From Halogranum amylolyticum (GTDB taxonomy: Archaea > Halobacteriota > Halobacteria > Halobacteriales > Haloferacaceae), in contig NZ_FODV01000004.1 in NCBI RefSeq assembly GCF_900110465.1, positions 1-64,000 on the forward strand: a DNA stretch of 64,000 nt, given 5' to 3'. Every line of letters starts with the position of its first letter. The first letter of the stretch is position 1. Shown one piece after another: positions 42,819-52,132 of the stretch. A model generated the notes under the pieces. That model was not told the DNA's origin. It searched no databases and was given only the letters and a program-made list of their open reading frames with translations. Made by a program: the position numbers and the translations under genes.

Positions 42819-42974
42819 TCAAACGACTCGTCGAGACATGATGATGAGACCCACCACCAGTAATCCGATTCCCCAGTAGAGTGAGTCACCTGGTAGGTAG
42901 GCAAGAAGCAGCGTGACGATTCCGGACGTCGTCAGCGACCAGCCGATTGTCGTATGATAGCTCACGGGAGTCAT
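42819..42974 (-). CDS. Small membrane protein (51 aa)
   Basis: ATG at 42974 opens a 51-aa frame: MTPVSYHTTIGWSLTTSG, two hydrophobic helices (about 11-28 and 33-46) joined by LPGDSLYWG, and a basic end MSRRVV. It is preceded by A/T-rich DNA with GTATACAC at about 43007. Codon use and topology are typical of tiny haloarchaeal membrane proteins. It sits between the DMT exporter and the CBS protein on the same strand and is too short for usual gene finders. Confidence 0.6.
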   Translation of the reverse strand: MTPVSYHTTIGWSLTTSGIVTLLLAYLPGDSLYWGIGLLVVGLIIMSRRVV

Positions 42975-43018
42975 TTACGTCTCGTCGACGGAAAAGACAG
43001 GTGGCCGTGTATACGAGG

Positions 43019-43513
43019 CTAATTCGCCCGTCGCTCGTCTCGCAGCGCCCGCAACACGTCCTGACGGGCGATGATACCGACGAGTCGCCCGTCCTCGACG
43101 ACCGGTACTCGGTTGATGTCGGGGTCGTCGGCCGACAGCAGATCGATGACGTGATCGAGGTCGTCGTTGGGTGCGACGGTGACGACGTCGGTCGTCATCA
43201 CCTCGCTGATGGGTTTACCGGCGTTCTTCAACAGGTCGACGCCGAGATCGAGATCCTTCCACGAGACGTCGACGGCGTAGGTCAGCGTCTCCATGAACGG
43301 CGGGAAACCGATGGGGATCCACAGCGTTCGGTCTCTGGTCTGGAACAGTCCGACGAGGTCGGTCTGGGTGACGATGCCGACGACGTGGTCGTCGTCGTCG
43401 ACGACGGGGAACCCGTTGAACTCGGCTTTCGCGAGTCGACCCAACGCGTCACTGACGTCGTCGTCCGGGCCGACCGTCGCGACGTCGGTCCGCATGATCT
43501 CTCTGGCGAGCAT
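43019..43513 (-). CDS. Two-CBS-domain protein
   Basis: The 164-aa protein consists of two CBS motifs: DVATVGPDDDVSDALGRLAKAEFNGFPVVDDDDHVVGIVTQTDLV and DVVTVAPNDDLDHVIDLLSADDPDINRVPVVEDGRLVGIIARQDVL, joined by a linker containing RTLWIPIGFPPFMETL. Paired CBS domains bind adenine nucleotides and gate partner proteins. No catalytic domain is attached. The ATG at 43513 begins at the first CBS (LAREIMRTDV). It lies downstream of the Dpp operon on the same strand, 77 bp from it. Confidence 0.9.
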   Translation of the reverse strand: MLAREIMRTDVATVGPDDDVSDALGRLAKAEFNGFPVVDDDDHVVGIVTQTDLVGLFQTRDRTLWIPIGFPPFMETLTYAVDVSWKDLDLGVDLLKNAGKPISEVMTTDVVTVAPNDDLDHVIDLLSADDPDINRVPVVEDGRLVGIIARQDVLRALRDERRAN

Positions 43514-43590
43514 ACTGGAGAGAGGTGTCGTCGAGACAAGAACTCCACGATCGAGCGGATCTCGAACTCGGTTGCCGGGTCGCGACGTCG

Positions 43591-44919
43591 TCAGTCGTCG
43601 GCAGACGTCTCTACGGGGGGCTCTGTCGTCTCGGGCTGTTCGTACAGATGGCAGGCGACCGGGTGTGACTCCTGCTGAAGGACGGGCCGCACTCGTTCGC
43701 AGACGCTCGCGAACCGATCGCGGAGGAGCGCTGCCGCCCGTTCGCGGTCGTCCTCCGCCAGCGCGTCGAGCGCCCGTTCGACGACGGCCTCGTTCTCCCC
43801 CGAGAGCCGTTCGGCGAAGAACTCGGCGCGGAGTCGACGCTTGAACGCCGGTTTGTCGCTCCGGTTCTCGTCGACGTCGTCCCACACGTTGTCGAGGTTC
43901 AGGTCGCCCGACTCGATGCGGTCTCTGAGGTCCATCACCTCGCGGTAGGTCGACTGGTCGATGACAACGTCGTCTGGCGGGATGACCTGCGGGCAGCGCG
44001 TCCGGAACCGACACCCCGACGGCGGGTTCCGAGGCGACGGGACGTCGCCCGGCAGCGGGTCGACCCGTCGTCCCTGTTCTTCGACCGCCGCCCGCGGCAC
44101 GCTCTCCAAGAGCGCCTGCGTGTAGGGGTGTCTCGGCTCGTCGAACAGTTCGTCGGTCGGACCGAGTTCGACGACGTTGCCGAGATACATCACGGCGACG
44201 CGGTCACAGATGTGCCGAACGACAGAGAGGTCGTGGGCGATGAAGAGGTACGTCAGCCCGAACTCCTCTTGGAGGTCGTCGAGCAGGTTGAGCACCTGCG
44301 CCTGCACCGAGACGTCGAGCGCGGAGACGGGTTCGTCCAGCACGACGAACTCCGGATCGAGCATCAGCGCCCGCGCGATGCCGATACGCTGACGCTGTCC
44401 ACCGGAGAACTCGTGGGGGTAGCGGTCGATCTGTCCCGCCGAGAGGCCGACGCGTTCGAGGTACTCCTGGGCTTTCTCGCGGCGCACCTCTCGCTTCGAC
44501 CGGCCGTCCGGAACCTCCGCGGGGAGGCCGTGGATCTTCAGCGGTTCGGCGAGGATGTCGCCGACGGTCATCCGCGGGTCGAGACTGGAGAAGGGGTCCT
44601 GGAAGACGATCTGTGCGCGGCGGCGGAACGCCTTCAGTTCCCGGCTGCTCATCCCGAGGACGTCCTCGCCGTCGAACTCGACGCTCCCGGCCGTCGCCTC
44701 GCGCAGTCGGAGCAACGTCTCGCCCGTCGTCGACTTCCCGCACCCCGACTCGCCGACGAGTCCCAGCGTCTCGCCTCGCTGAATGTCGAAACTGATCCCG
44801 TCGACGGCTTTCACGCTCTGGGTTTCGCGTCGCAACACCGAGTCGAGGAGGCTGTCCTGCTCGAAGTAGTACTTCTTCAGGTCGCGGACGCTGAGGACGG
44901 GAGGCTCCGAGCTAGTCAT
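43591..44919 (-). CDS. Dpp/Opp-type ABC transporter ATP-binding protein (second ATPase, DppF-like)
   Basis: The 442-aa ATPase has Walker [10 protein letters not shown] (56-64), Q-loop FQDPFSSLD, signature FSGGQRQR (171-178), Walker [12 protein letters not shown] and the switch His in LFIAHDLS. The C-terminal oligopeptide domain has four cysteines (C303, C309, C407, C423) that in Dpp ATPases bind a [4Fe-4S] cluster; between C309 and C407 there is an insert of about 95 charged residues not found in the partner ATPase. It overlaps the partner gene by 8 bp and is the last gene of a five-gene import operon. Confidence 0.92.
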   Translation of the reverse strand: MTSSEPPVLSVRDLKKYYFEQDSLLDSVLRRETQSVKAVDGISFDIQRGETLGLVGESGCGKSTTGETLLRLREATAGSVEFDGEDVLGMSSRELKAFRRRAQIVFQDPFSSLDPRMTVGDILAEPLKIHGLPAEVPDGRSKREVRREKAQEYLERVGLSAGQIDRYPHEFSGGQRQRIGIARALMLDPEFVVLDEPVSALDVSVQAQVLNLLDDLQEEFGLTYLFIAHDLSVVRHICDRVAVMYLGNVVELGPTDELFDEPRHPYTQALLESVPRAAVEEQGRRVDPLPGDVPSPRNPPSGCRFRTRCPQVIPPDDVVIDQSTYREVMDLRDRIESGDLNLDNVWDDVDENRSDKPAFKRRLRAEFFAERLSGENEAVVERALDALAEDDRERAAALLRDRFASVCERVRPVLQQESHPVACHLYEQPETTEPPVETSADD

Positions 44920-46099
44920 TCGCGGTCACCTCCCTCTCCCCGTCTCCCTCCTCCAACGCCCGCGACTCGTCGTACGGCTGCTCGGCGAGGACACACCGGA
45001 CACGGTGTTCGTCGCTCCCGTCGGCGTCGAACTCGGGAATACGCCGGAGACAGTCCTCCATCGCCTTCGGACAGCGGTCGGCGAAGTAACAGCGTTCGCC
45101 CATCTCCGAGTCGAGGAGACTCGGCACGTTGCCCTCGATGGGTTGGAGTCGCGGGGCGGGGTCAGCGAGGTCCGGAATCGACCCGAGGAGCCCTCGCGTG
45201 TACGGGTGGACGGGGGTCTCGAAGACGTCTTCGAGCGTCCCTCGCTCGACAATCTCGCCGGCGTACATCACGCCGACGCGGTCGCACATCCGGGCGATGA
45301 CGCCCAGATCGTGGGTGATCATCACGACGCTCATCCCTTCCTCCTCCTGGAGGTCGCGCAGCAGGTTGAGGATCTGCGCCTGGATGGTGACGTCGAGCGC
45401 CGTCGTCGGTTCGTCGGCGACGAGCACGTCCGGTTCGCCGGCGAGCGCCTGGGCGATCATCGCCCGCTGGAGCATCCCGCCGGAGAACTGGTGGGGGTAC
45501 TCCTCGGCGCGTTCGGCCGGATCGGGGATGCCGACCTGCTCGAGCAGCTCGACCGCGCGAGCGCGGCTCGTCTCGTCGAGGTAACTTCGCGACGGGATCA
45601 GACTGTCGACGAGCAGACTCCCCAGTCCGTACCCCTGCGTCCGCGACCGGGTCCGTCGCGGGTTCGCCCGTGCGCGCCGCTGGACCTCGACGGCCTCGGC
45701 GATCTGTTCGCCCACCGTCAACGAGGGGTTGAAGCTACTCATCGGATCCTGGAAGATCATGCTGAACGAGGGGCCTCGCAGCGACCGCCGGACGCCCTCC
45801 GGTAACTGCCGTACGTCGACGAGGTCACCGTCGACGGCGTCCGGCCGCTTCTCGCGGAACTCCTCGGCGAGGTCGGCGTTCCGGTACCAGACCTCGCCGG
45901 CGGTCACCCGTCCTGGCGAGTCGACGAGGTCGACGACCGACAGCGCGGTGACGGACTTCCCCGACCCCGACTCGCCGACGATGCCGTAGATCTCCCCGTC
46001 GCGGACGTCGAACGAGACGTCCTCGACGGCGTTGATCTGTCCTTCGTCGGTGAAAAAGCGCGTCTTCAGGCCTCTGACCCGGAGGATCTCGTCTCCCAT
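44912..46099 (-). CDS. Dpp/Opp-type ABC transporter ATP-binding protein (first ATPase, DppD-like)
   Basis: The 395-aa ATPase has Walker [22 protein letters not shown] as signature, Walker [12 protein letters not shown] and switch His VMITHDLG. The C-terminal domain contains [22 protein letters not shown] and HRVRCVLA, the usual four-Cys cluster site of oligopeptide/dipeptide ATPases. The mid-region [33 protein letters not shown] is a haloarchaeal insertion after the Q loop. Its start overlaps the upstream permease stop by 1 bp. Confidence 0.93.
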   Translation of the reverse strand: MGDEILRVRGLKTRFFTDEGQINAVEDVSFDVRDGEIYGIVGESGSGKSVTALSVVDLVDSPGRVTAGEVWYRNADLAEEFREKRPDAVDGDLVDVRQLPEGVRRSLRGPSFSMIFQDPMSSFNPSLTVGEQIAEAVEVQRRARANPRRTRSRTQGYGLGSLLVDSLIPSRSYLDETSRARAVELLEQVGIPDPAERAEEYPHQFSGGMLQRAMIAQALAGEPDVLVADEPTTALDVTIQAQILNLLRDLQEEEGMSVVMITHDLGVIARMCDRVGVMYAGEIVERGTLEDVFETPVHPYTRGLLGSIPDLADPAPRLQPIEGNVPSLLDSEMGERCYFADRCPKAMEDCLRRIPEFDADGSDEHRVRCVLAEQPYDESRALEEGDGEREVTAND

Positions 46100-47166
46100 C
46101 AGACACCACCCTCCCCTTCAATGCCGGGGTCGAGTGCGTCGCGGAGCCAGTCGCCGACCAGGTTGAGGCCGATGACGGTCAGCACGATCGCGATACCGGG
46201 GATCGCCGAGATCCACCACGAGGTGGACTGGTACTGTCTCCCGAGTGCGATGTCGAACCCCCACGACACCGACGCTCCGGAGAGACCCAGGAACGACAGT
46301 GCCGACTCCAGCAGAATGATCGCGGCCACCTGCACCGTCGCCAACACGAGAATCGGCGTGATAGCGTTCGGGAGGACGTGTCGACCGAGCACGCGCGAGT
46401 CGTTCGCGCCGAGCGCGCGGGCCGCCTTGACGTACTCCTCTTCGCGCACCGAGAGCGCCTCGCCGCGCGCGACCCGGGCGAACCACACCCAGTTGACGAG
46501 CGCGACGACGACGATCACGGTTCCGGGGAGGACGACGTCGCTCGGCATCGAGCCCGTCGAGAGGCCGACGAGGCCGCGCCACCAGTCGGCGAACCCGGTG
46601 ACGACCAACGGGTCGGGGACCCGGAGCGTCGCCTGGCCCCAGACGCCCACCAGCGCGACCGCGAGGACGAGCGAGGGGAACGCGAGCATGATGTCGGCGG
46701 TGCGCATCAGCGCGTCGTCGACCGTGCCGCGGTAGTAGCCCGCGCTGAGGCCGACGGTGACGCCGACGAGCGCCGCCAACCCCGTGCCGAACAGGCCGAC
46801 GAGCATCGAGGTGCGCGCACCGTAGATGATCCGCGAGAGGATGTCCCGCCCGTTGCCGTCGGTGCCGAGCGGATGCGCGAGCGTCGCGTTGTTGTACACC
46901 GTCCGGTTCTCGGTGACGACGGTGCCGTCCTCGATGACGACGCTCCCGTTCTCGGTCTTCGTCACTTCCTGTGTCTCCTGGGTGGTGAACCCCAACGGCG
47001 GCTGACGGGCCTCTTCGAGGTTCTGCTGCCCCGGGCTGTACGGCGAGATGAGCGGCGCGAAGAACGCCATCGCGATCATGAACACGACGATCGCGATGCC
47101 CGCCTTCGCGAGGAGACTTCGATCGAGCTCCGTCTTCAGATTCCGGAGCGTGCGTGGAGAGAGCAT
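46099..47166 (-). CDS. Dpp/Opp-type ABC transporter permease (DppC-like)
   Basis: The 355-aa permease has an N-terminal helix after a basic start (LRNLKTELDRSLLAKAG), a periplasm-facing beta-rich loop with repeated TKTENGSVVIEDGTVV strands, and five further helices with the EAA-type loop EEEYVKAARALGANDSRVLGRHVLPN that contacts the ATPase. It pairs with the DppB-like permease in one complex importing peptides (inference from family). Spacing to the upstream permease is 1 bp, so the genes form one operon. Confidence 0.92.
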   Translation of the reverse strand: MLSPRTLRNLKTELDRSLLAKAGIAIVVFMIAMAFFAPLISPYSPGQQNLEEARQPPLGFTTQETQEVTKTENGSVVIEDGTVVTENRTVYNNATLAHPLGTDGNGRDILSRIIYGARTSMLVGLFGTGLAALVGVTVGLSAGYYRGTVDDALMRTADIMLAFPSLVLAVALVGVWGQATLRVPDPLVVTGFADWWRGLVGLSTGSMPSDVVLPGTVIVVVALVNWVWFARVARGEALSVREEEYVKAARALGANDSRVLGRHVLPNAITPILVLATVQVAAIILLESALSFLGLSGASVSWGFDIALGRQYQSTSWWISAIPGIAIVLTVIGLNLVGDWLRDALDPGIEGEGGV

Positions 47167-47167
47167 A

Positions 47168-48166
47168 TCAGTCGTAGGCCACCTGTGGGTTCAGATACGC
47201 GTAGAACGCGTCGACGAGGATGTTCGTCACGACGAACCCCACGCCGACGACGATGAGCGATCCCTGCAACACCGGCCAGTCGCGGGCGTTGAAGCTGTTG
47301 ATGATGAGCGATCCGAGGCCGGGCCACGCGAAGATGAACTCGGTGATGACCGCGCCACCGATAAGCGTCCCCAACTGGAGGCCGACGACGGTGACGACCG
47401 GGATGAGCGTGTTCCGCAACACGTGTTTGTACCGGACCAGCGTCTCGGGGAGTCCCTTCGCTCGCGAGGCGCGGACGTAGGTCTTGCCGAGTTCGTCCAG
47501 CATCCCGCTGCGGGTGAGTCGCGTGATGAGTGCCGTGAAGTACGTCCCCAGCGTGACGGCGGGGAGCGTGATATGCCACAGCCACGTCGTGAACGACTCC
47601 CAGGCCGGAGCGAACTGGAGCGCGACGACCTGCGCGAGGACGGTGTCGAAGCCGACGGGTCGACGACTCGTCGGAAAGAGGTCTAGCTGCACGGCGAAGA
47701 GGATGATGAGCATCACACCGAGCCAGAAGTTCGGCGTGCTGATGCCGAGCAGCGAGAACACCGTCGCGCCGTAGTCGGCGGGTTCGTGCCGTCGCGTGGC
47801 GCTGACGACGCCGAGGGGGATGGCGATGACGACGGCGACGACCGTCGCGGCGACCGCGAGTTCGAGCGTCGCCGGCAGCCGTGCTACCACTCGGGCGGCG
47901 ACCGGCGTCCGCGTCGTCAGCGACAGGCCGAGGTCGCCGACCGGGATTCCGGCGACGAACTCGGCGTACTGGACGTACAGCGGTTCGTTCAGCCCGAGCT
48001 CTTCGACGACCTGCCGGCGGACCGCCGGGTCGACGTTCGGGGGGAGCAGCACGTTCGCCGGGTCGCCCGGCGCGACGACGCGCAGGCCGAACACGACGGT
48101 GACGACCCCCCAGACGACGAAGAGGCCGTGGAGCGAGCGTTTGAGCAGGAACCGCGACAGTGACAT
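47168..48166 (-). CDS. Dpp/Opp-type ABC transporter permease (DppB-like)
   Basis: The 332-aa permease has six helices, a RSLHGLFVVWGVVTVVFGL start, and the EAA loop GKTYVRASRAKGLPETLVRYKHVLRNTLIP near residue 225. DppB-type proteins form the pore with DppC. The ATG at 48166 begins MSLSRFLLKRSL; the much longer in-frame extension overlaps the substrate-binding gene and is discounted. It starts 5 bp after the substrate-binding protein gene. Confidence 0.92.
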   Translation of the reverse strand: MSLSRFLLKRSLHGLFVVWGVVTVVFGLRVVAPGDPANVLLPPNVDPAVRRQVVEELGLNEPLYVQYAEFVAGIPVGDLGLSLTTRTPVAARVVARLPATLELAVAATVVAVVIAIPLGVVSATRRHEPADYGATVFSLLGISTPNFWLGVMLIILFAVQLDLFPTSRRPVGFDTVLAQVVALQFAPAWESFTTWLWHITLPAVTLGTYFTALITRLTRSGMLDELGKTYVRASRAKGLPETLVRYKHVLRNTLIPVVTVVGLQLGTLIGGAVITEFIFAWPGLGSLIINSFNARDWPVLQGSLIVVGVGFVVTNILVDAFYAYLNPQVAYD

Positions 48167-48171
48167 GGGAG

Positions 48172-49794
48172 TTACTTCTGAGAGACGTCGTAGGCGACGA
48201 TACGCTCGTCGGAGCGAGCCTGCCAGTCGAGGCTGTTGTTCACGCCGTAGACGCTGAACTGCCGGTTGAGGAAGATCCACGGGGCTTCGTCGTGTGCCAA
48301 CTGGTTCGCCTCCTGGAGCGTCTGGTCGCGCGTGTCGCCGGTCTGTCCGGCGGCGTCCGCCAGCAGCGAGTCGAACTCCTCGTTGCTCCACGTGCTGAGC
48401 GAGCCGTCGGTGCTCAACAGCGCCGTCATCACGAGACCGCCGTCGAACGTCGCCTCACCCCACCCGATGAGGAACCAGTCCGGCTTGTCCTCGATGTTGC
48501 CGGTGAGCAGTTCGTCGGTGAGCGAGCCGAAGTCACGCTGGTTGACCGACGCGGAGACGTTCGGCAGTTCGTCGATGTAGCCGGCGACCGCCTGCGCGAT
48601 CTCGAGATCCTTCAGGTATCGGCCGACCGGCGTGTGGAGTTCGAGCTCCGCGCCCGCAAACCCGCTCTCCTCGACGAGCTGCTGCGCCTGCTGGGGGTCG
48701 TAGGGGTACGGGTCGATGTCGGAGTTGTAGCCGACGAACCCTTCGAGCGTCGGTTGACCCGTCTGGGCGCCGAAGCCGCCGAGGACGTTCTCGACGATGC
48801 TCTGGAGGTCGACGGCGTAGTTCATCGCCTGTCGGAACTGGACGTTCGAGAACGGTTCGACGTCGTAGCGCATCCCGTTGTAGAGGATACGCGTCGACGG
48901 TGCGGCGGCGATAGTCGCGTTGTCGCTGTTGTTGACGCGCTGGACCTCCTGTGGGGGGATGTTGACGGTGATATCCGTCTCGCCCTGTAGCAGTTGGTTG
49001 ACGCGCGTGCTGGCCTCCTCGGCGGCGCGGAAGACGACCTCCGACGCCGCGGCCGGTTCGCGCCAGTAGTCGTCGTACCGCTCGAGGACGACCTCCTCGT
49101 CTTCGGTGTACGACGAGAGCTGGAACGGTCCGGTCCCCATCATGTTCTGTCCGATGTAGGACTTGTCGTTCTCCTCGGCCCACGCCCGCTGGACGACGTC
49201 GCAGTAGGTCGCGAACTCGGAGAAGACGATGGGGTTCAGCCCGTCGTTCGTCACTCTGACCGTCGTCTCGTCGGTCGCCTCCGCCCCCGTCACACCCGCG
49301 AGTTGGTCGCGCTGTGGACTGGCGAAGCCGACGTCCTCCTGGACGATGCGGTTGATACTGTAGGCGACGTCCTCGGCGGTGAGCGTGTCGCCGTTGTGGA
49401 ACGTCACGTCCTCTCTGAGCGAGAAGGTGACCGCGTTCCCCCCGTCGACGCGGCCGTAGTCGGTCGCCAGCGACTCGACGATGTTACCGTCGACGTCGCG
49501 CGAGAGGACGCCTTCGTAGACCTGCAGCATCACGGTGTCCGTGGGCGTCTCCCGGTGGTCGTGCGGGTCGAGCCCCGACGGCATCTGCCCCTGCGTGATG
49601 GTCAGCGAGAAGTCGCCACCACCGCCACCGTCCCCGCCGTCCGAGGAGGTCGTCCCGGTTCCGTCGCCGCCGTCGGCGGGAGACGTGTCACCGTCGCCGT
49701 CGCCCGTGCAGCCGGCGACGGCCGCCGCCGACGCCGCACCGCCCGCGAGCTTCAGATAAGAACGTCTGCTAACGTGAGACTGACTATCAGTCAT
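48172..49794 (-). CDS. Peptide ABC transporter substrate-binding lipoprotein (family 5, Tat type)
   Basis: The 540-aa protein has a Tat-type twin arginine (SRRSYLKLAGG, R10-R11), a lipobox VAGC29 followed by an Asp/Gly/Ser-rich linker, and the SBP_bac_5 fold starting at DFSLTITQGQMPSGLDPHD. Haloarchaea export such lipoproteins folded through Tat and anchor them by a lipid at the Cys. It binds peptides or similar substrates for the four downstream genes. The TTAAATA box about 27 nt before the ATG at 49794 gives a leaderless start and faces the RNase HI gene promoter. Confidence 0.93.
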   Translation of the reverse strand: MTDSQSHVSRRSYLKLAGGAASAAAVAGCTGDGDGDTSPADGGDGTGTTSSDGGDGGGGGDFSLTITQGQMPSGLDPHDHRETPTDTVMLQVYEGVLSRDVDGNIVESLATDYGRVDGGNAVTFSLREDVTFHNGDTLTAEDVAYSINRIVQEDVGFASPQRDQLAGVTGAEATDETTVRVTNDGLNPIVFSEFATYCDVVQRAWAEENDKSYIGQNMMGTGPFQLSSYTEDEEVVLERYDDYWREPAAASEVVFRAAEEASTRVNQLLQGETDITVNIPPQEVQRVNNSDNATIAAAPSTRILYNGMRYDVEPFSNVQFRQAMNYAVDLQSIVENVLGGFGAQTGQPTLEGFVGYNSDIDPYPYDPQQAQQLVEESGFAGAELELHTPVGRYLKDLEIAQAVAGYIDELPNVSASVNQRDFGSLTDELLTGNIEDKPDWFLIGWGEATFDGGLVMTALLSTDGSLSTWSNEEFDSLLADAAGQTGDTRDQTLQEANQLAHDEAPWIFLNRQFSVYGVNNSLDWQARSDERIVAYDVSQK

Positions 49795-49816
49795 GAAGGA
49801 TACTTCTTGCGGTGAT

Positions 49817-49825
49817 ACTTAAATA
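49817..49825 (-). promoter_or_regulatory. TATA box of the peptide ABC operon
   Basis: The box reads ACTTAAATA on the plus strand and is centred 27 nt before the ATG at 49794 on the minus strand, so the operon message is leaderless. A sister box ATTTAAAT at 49917 serves the divergent gene. Confidence 0.6.
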
Positions 49826-49915
49826 TGCTATGGTCACACAACCCACTCGAACGGCTGCCGACCCCGAAGGTGTCTCCGACTCAGGAGCGCTCGATCAGTT
49901 TCACACCAGGGCGAG

Positions 49916-49924
49916 CATTTAAAT
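49916..49924 (+). promoter_or_regulatory. TATA box of the RNase HI-like gene
   Basis: CATTTAAAT is centred 28 nt before the ATG at 49948, giving a leaderless transcript and fixing the start. Confidence 0.6.
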
Positions 49925-49947
49925 ATGATCGCGGTACAATCGCCCGT

Positions 49948-50577
49948 ATGGCCGTCCCCGGCCGGTCCACCCTGCGAGACCTGTTCGACGACTCGCCCAC
50001 CCCTCACTTTGCGCATCCGCCGCGGACCCACCACCGAGACTTCTATCTCGCGACGGACGGGTCGTACCGGCGGAGTCGCGGTGGGTTGGGCGCGGTCATC
50101 GAGACTCGAGACGGGACGCGGGTCGCTCGTATCGCGCTCCCAGACGAGGTTCCCGACAACAACGTCGCCGAGTATCGGGCGCTCCACCTCGGATTAGACG
50201 TGCTCGCGGCCAGGGCACCGCCGTCCGCCAGCGTCGGTCTCCTCGTCGACCACGACGCGCTCGCGACCAACGTCAACTACGCTGTCCTCGCCGCCAGCCA
50301 CCCCGACTGGGAACCGCCGCGGGAGATCTCGGTTCCGGGGGGGAGCCGACACCACTGGCGAGGCATCCGCGCCCGCATCGCGGGGTTCGGCGAACTCCGT
50401 GCGGCACGGATCGCGAGTCGAGACAACCCCGCCCACGCGCTCGCGAACGCACCCGAGGAGTACGCCCACCTCAGGACGCGGTCGCCCCGCTGTGTGCTCC
50501 CGGACCCCCCATCCGACTCCTCGCAGTCGACACAGGTGCCCCCACCGTCGCGTCACGAACGTCACGCGGGCGACTGA
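49948..50577 (+). CDS. rnhA: RNase HI-like protein
   Basis: The 209-aa protein shows the RNase HI core with acidic residues in [11 protein letters not shown] (D), [14 protein letters not shown] (E), [10 protein letters not shown] (D) and [15 protein letters not shown] (D), the usual DEDD arrangement, though spacing and the basic handle differ from bacterial RNase HI. Family: RNA-DNA hybrid cleavage in replication or repair. Pro/Ser/His-rich, probably disordered residues follow after 175. It is divergent from the peptide ABC operon and followed by cysE after 88 bp. Confidence 0.85.
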   Translation: MAVPGRSTLRDLFDDSPTPHFAHPPRTHHRDFYLATDGSYRRSRGGLGAVIETRDGTRVARIALPDEVPDNNVAEYRALHLGLDVLAARAPPSASVGLLVDHDALATNVNYAVLAASHPDWEPPREISVPGGSRHHWRGIRARIAGFGELRAARIASRDNPAHALANAPEEYAHLRTRSPRCVLPDPPSDSSQSTQVPPPSRHERHAGD

Positions 50578-50665
50578 CGGCTGGTCCACGGACGTCCGCG
50601 CTCGTCCGCTCGGCGAACCAGAGTCGGCAACTGTTTTCAGCACACTCGCCGTATCTCCGCTAACG

Positions 50666-51253
50666 ATGGTTTCGCTCGTCTCGCGATTCGTCGAGGATAT
50701 CCGCACCGCGCAGGCAAAAGATCCTGCCGCCCGGGGCCCGCTGGAGGTCCTGCTGACCTATCCGGGACTCCACGCGATCTGGCTCTACCGCGTCGCACAC
50801 GTCCTCTGGGAGGGCGGCCTCCGGCTCCCCGCACGCCTGCTCTCGCATCTCGCCCGCGGACTCACGGGCGTCGAGATCCATCCGGCGGCCACCATCGGTC
50901 GACGGTTCTTCATCGACCACGGGATGGGCGTCGTCGTCGGCGAGACCGCGGAGATCGGCGACGACGTACTGATGTACCACGGCGTGACGCTCGGGGGGAA
51001 CTCGATGCGGCGAGAGAAGCGCCACCCGACCGTCGAAGACGACGCCGTCCTCGGGGCGAACTCGACGCTCATCGGGGCGATCACGGTCGGCGAAGATACA
51101 CGTATCGGCGCCGGTGCCGTCGTCAGCGACGACGTCCCGGCGGGAGCAACGATCGTCGGTCCGAAGGCAACGCGCCTCGACAGCGACGACGAGGACGGCC
51201 GAGTCGACGACGACGCCGAATCGACCGTCGAGTCGCCAGGACCCGCCGAGTAG
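50666..51253 (+). CDS. cysE: Serine O-acetyltransferase
   Basis: The 195-aa enzyme makes O-acetylserine from serine and acetyl-CoA, the acceptor for sulfide in cysteine synthesis. It has the N-terminal helical start ([41 protein letters not shown]) and the hexapeptide-repeat left-handed beta-helix with [27 protein letters not shown], ending in an acidic tail. A TGTTTTC box about 30 nt upstream supports the ATG at 50666. It is convergent with a TauE/SafE-type exporter (2 bp apart), a sulfur-related pairing. Confidence 0.93.
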   Translation: MVSLVSRFVEDIRTAQAKDPAARGPLEVLLTYPGLHAIWLYRVAHVLWEGGLRLPARLLSHLARGLTGVEIHPAATIGRRFFIDHGMGVVVGETAEIGDDVLMYHGVTLGGNSMRREKRHPTVEDDAVLGANSTLIGAITVGEDTRIGAGAVVSDDVPAGATIVGPKATRLDSDDEDGRVDDDAESTVESPGPAE

Positions 51254-51255
51254 CC

Positions 51256-52026
51256 TCAGAGCCCCAGCCCGCTCGTGGTGAGTCGGGCGGCGATGACCGA
51301 CAGAAGGAGATACGTCCCCGCCCGTTGGACGGCGTCGGGGACCGTCGCACGAGCACGCTTGCCGGCGGCGACGCCGACCAACCCCGGGAGGGCGGCGACG
51401 GCCGACAGAACGAAGAGCTCGCTCCCGTCGTAGAGGCCGAGCACCGCAGCCGTCCCGACACGGACGGTCGAGACGCCGAGAAATATCATGGCGACGACGC
51501 CGACGAACGTCGGGCGGTCGAGATCCAGTCGTCGCAGGTACGCGACCACCTGCACCCCGACGTTGCTCGCACCGAAGATCAGCCCGGAGACGAGACCGAG
51601 TGTCGCCTTCGTCGCCATCCCGTCGCGGAAGCAGCGAGAGACGAACTTCGACCGACCAGGGACCGGGAGCCACGGCTGTGAGACGACGACGTAGACGAAG
51701 ACGAACACGCCGAGCGCGAGCGTCAGTGGCCGTGTCGGAATCCGCGGGAGGAGGAGCATCCCGACGACGGTGCCGACGAGCGCTGCGGTGACGTACGGCC
51801 AGAACCGCCGGACGCAACGCCGGAGCCCGTCGCGGCTGAGTTCGCGGACGAGCGAGACGTTGGTCGAGAGCATCGGGAGGATCATCACGACGATCGCCGT
51901 CCGAGGACCGAGGAGTGCCGCGAGAAGCGCAGTGCCGACGACGGCGAACCCGAACCCGTTGAGCCCGGTGACGAACCCACCGAGTGCGACGACCGCGAAG
52001 ACGAGTAGCGTCGTGAGCGGGTCCAT
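51256..52026 (-). CDS. TSUP family membrane protein (TauE/SafE-like)
   Basis: The 256-aa protein has about eight hydrophobic helices in two similar halves (AVVALGGFVTGLNGFGFAVVGTALLAALLGP; LGLVSGLIFGASNVGVQVVAYL), the pattern of sulfite/sulfonate exporter TSUP proteins. These export sulfoacetate, sulfite or other anions. The start ATG at 52026 opens the first helix. It is convergent with cysE; a joint role in sulfur handling is inferred from context only. Confidence 0.87.
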   Translation of the reverse strand: MDPLTTLLVFAVVALGGFVTGLNGFGFAVVGTALLAALLGPRTAIVVMILPMLSTNVSLVRELSRDGLRRCVRRFWPYVTAALVGTVVGMLLLPRIPTRPLTLALGVFVFVYVVVSQPWLPVPGRSKFVSRCFRDGMATKATLGLVSGLIFGASNVGVQVVAYLRRLDLDRPTFVGVVAMIFLGVSTVRVGTAAVLGLYDGSELFVLSAVAALPGLVGVAAGKRARATVPDAVQRAGTYLLLSVIAARLTTSGLGL

Positions 52027-52132
52027 GGGACGAAGACACGACGAGTACAGACTTGAACGCTCCTCGGGCGTGCGGTGCGACCGCCAAACGGTGACAGAAG
52101 AGTTATCTTCCAGTTCTGACACCCTACGGTCG

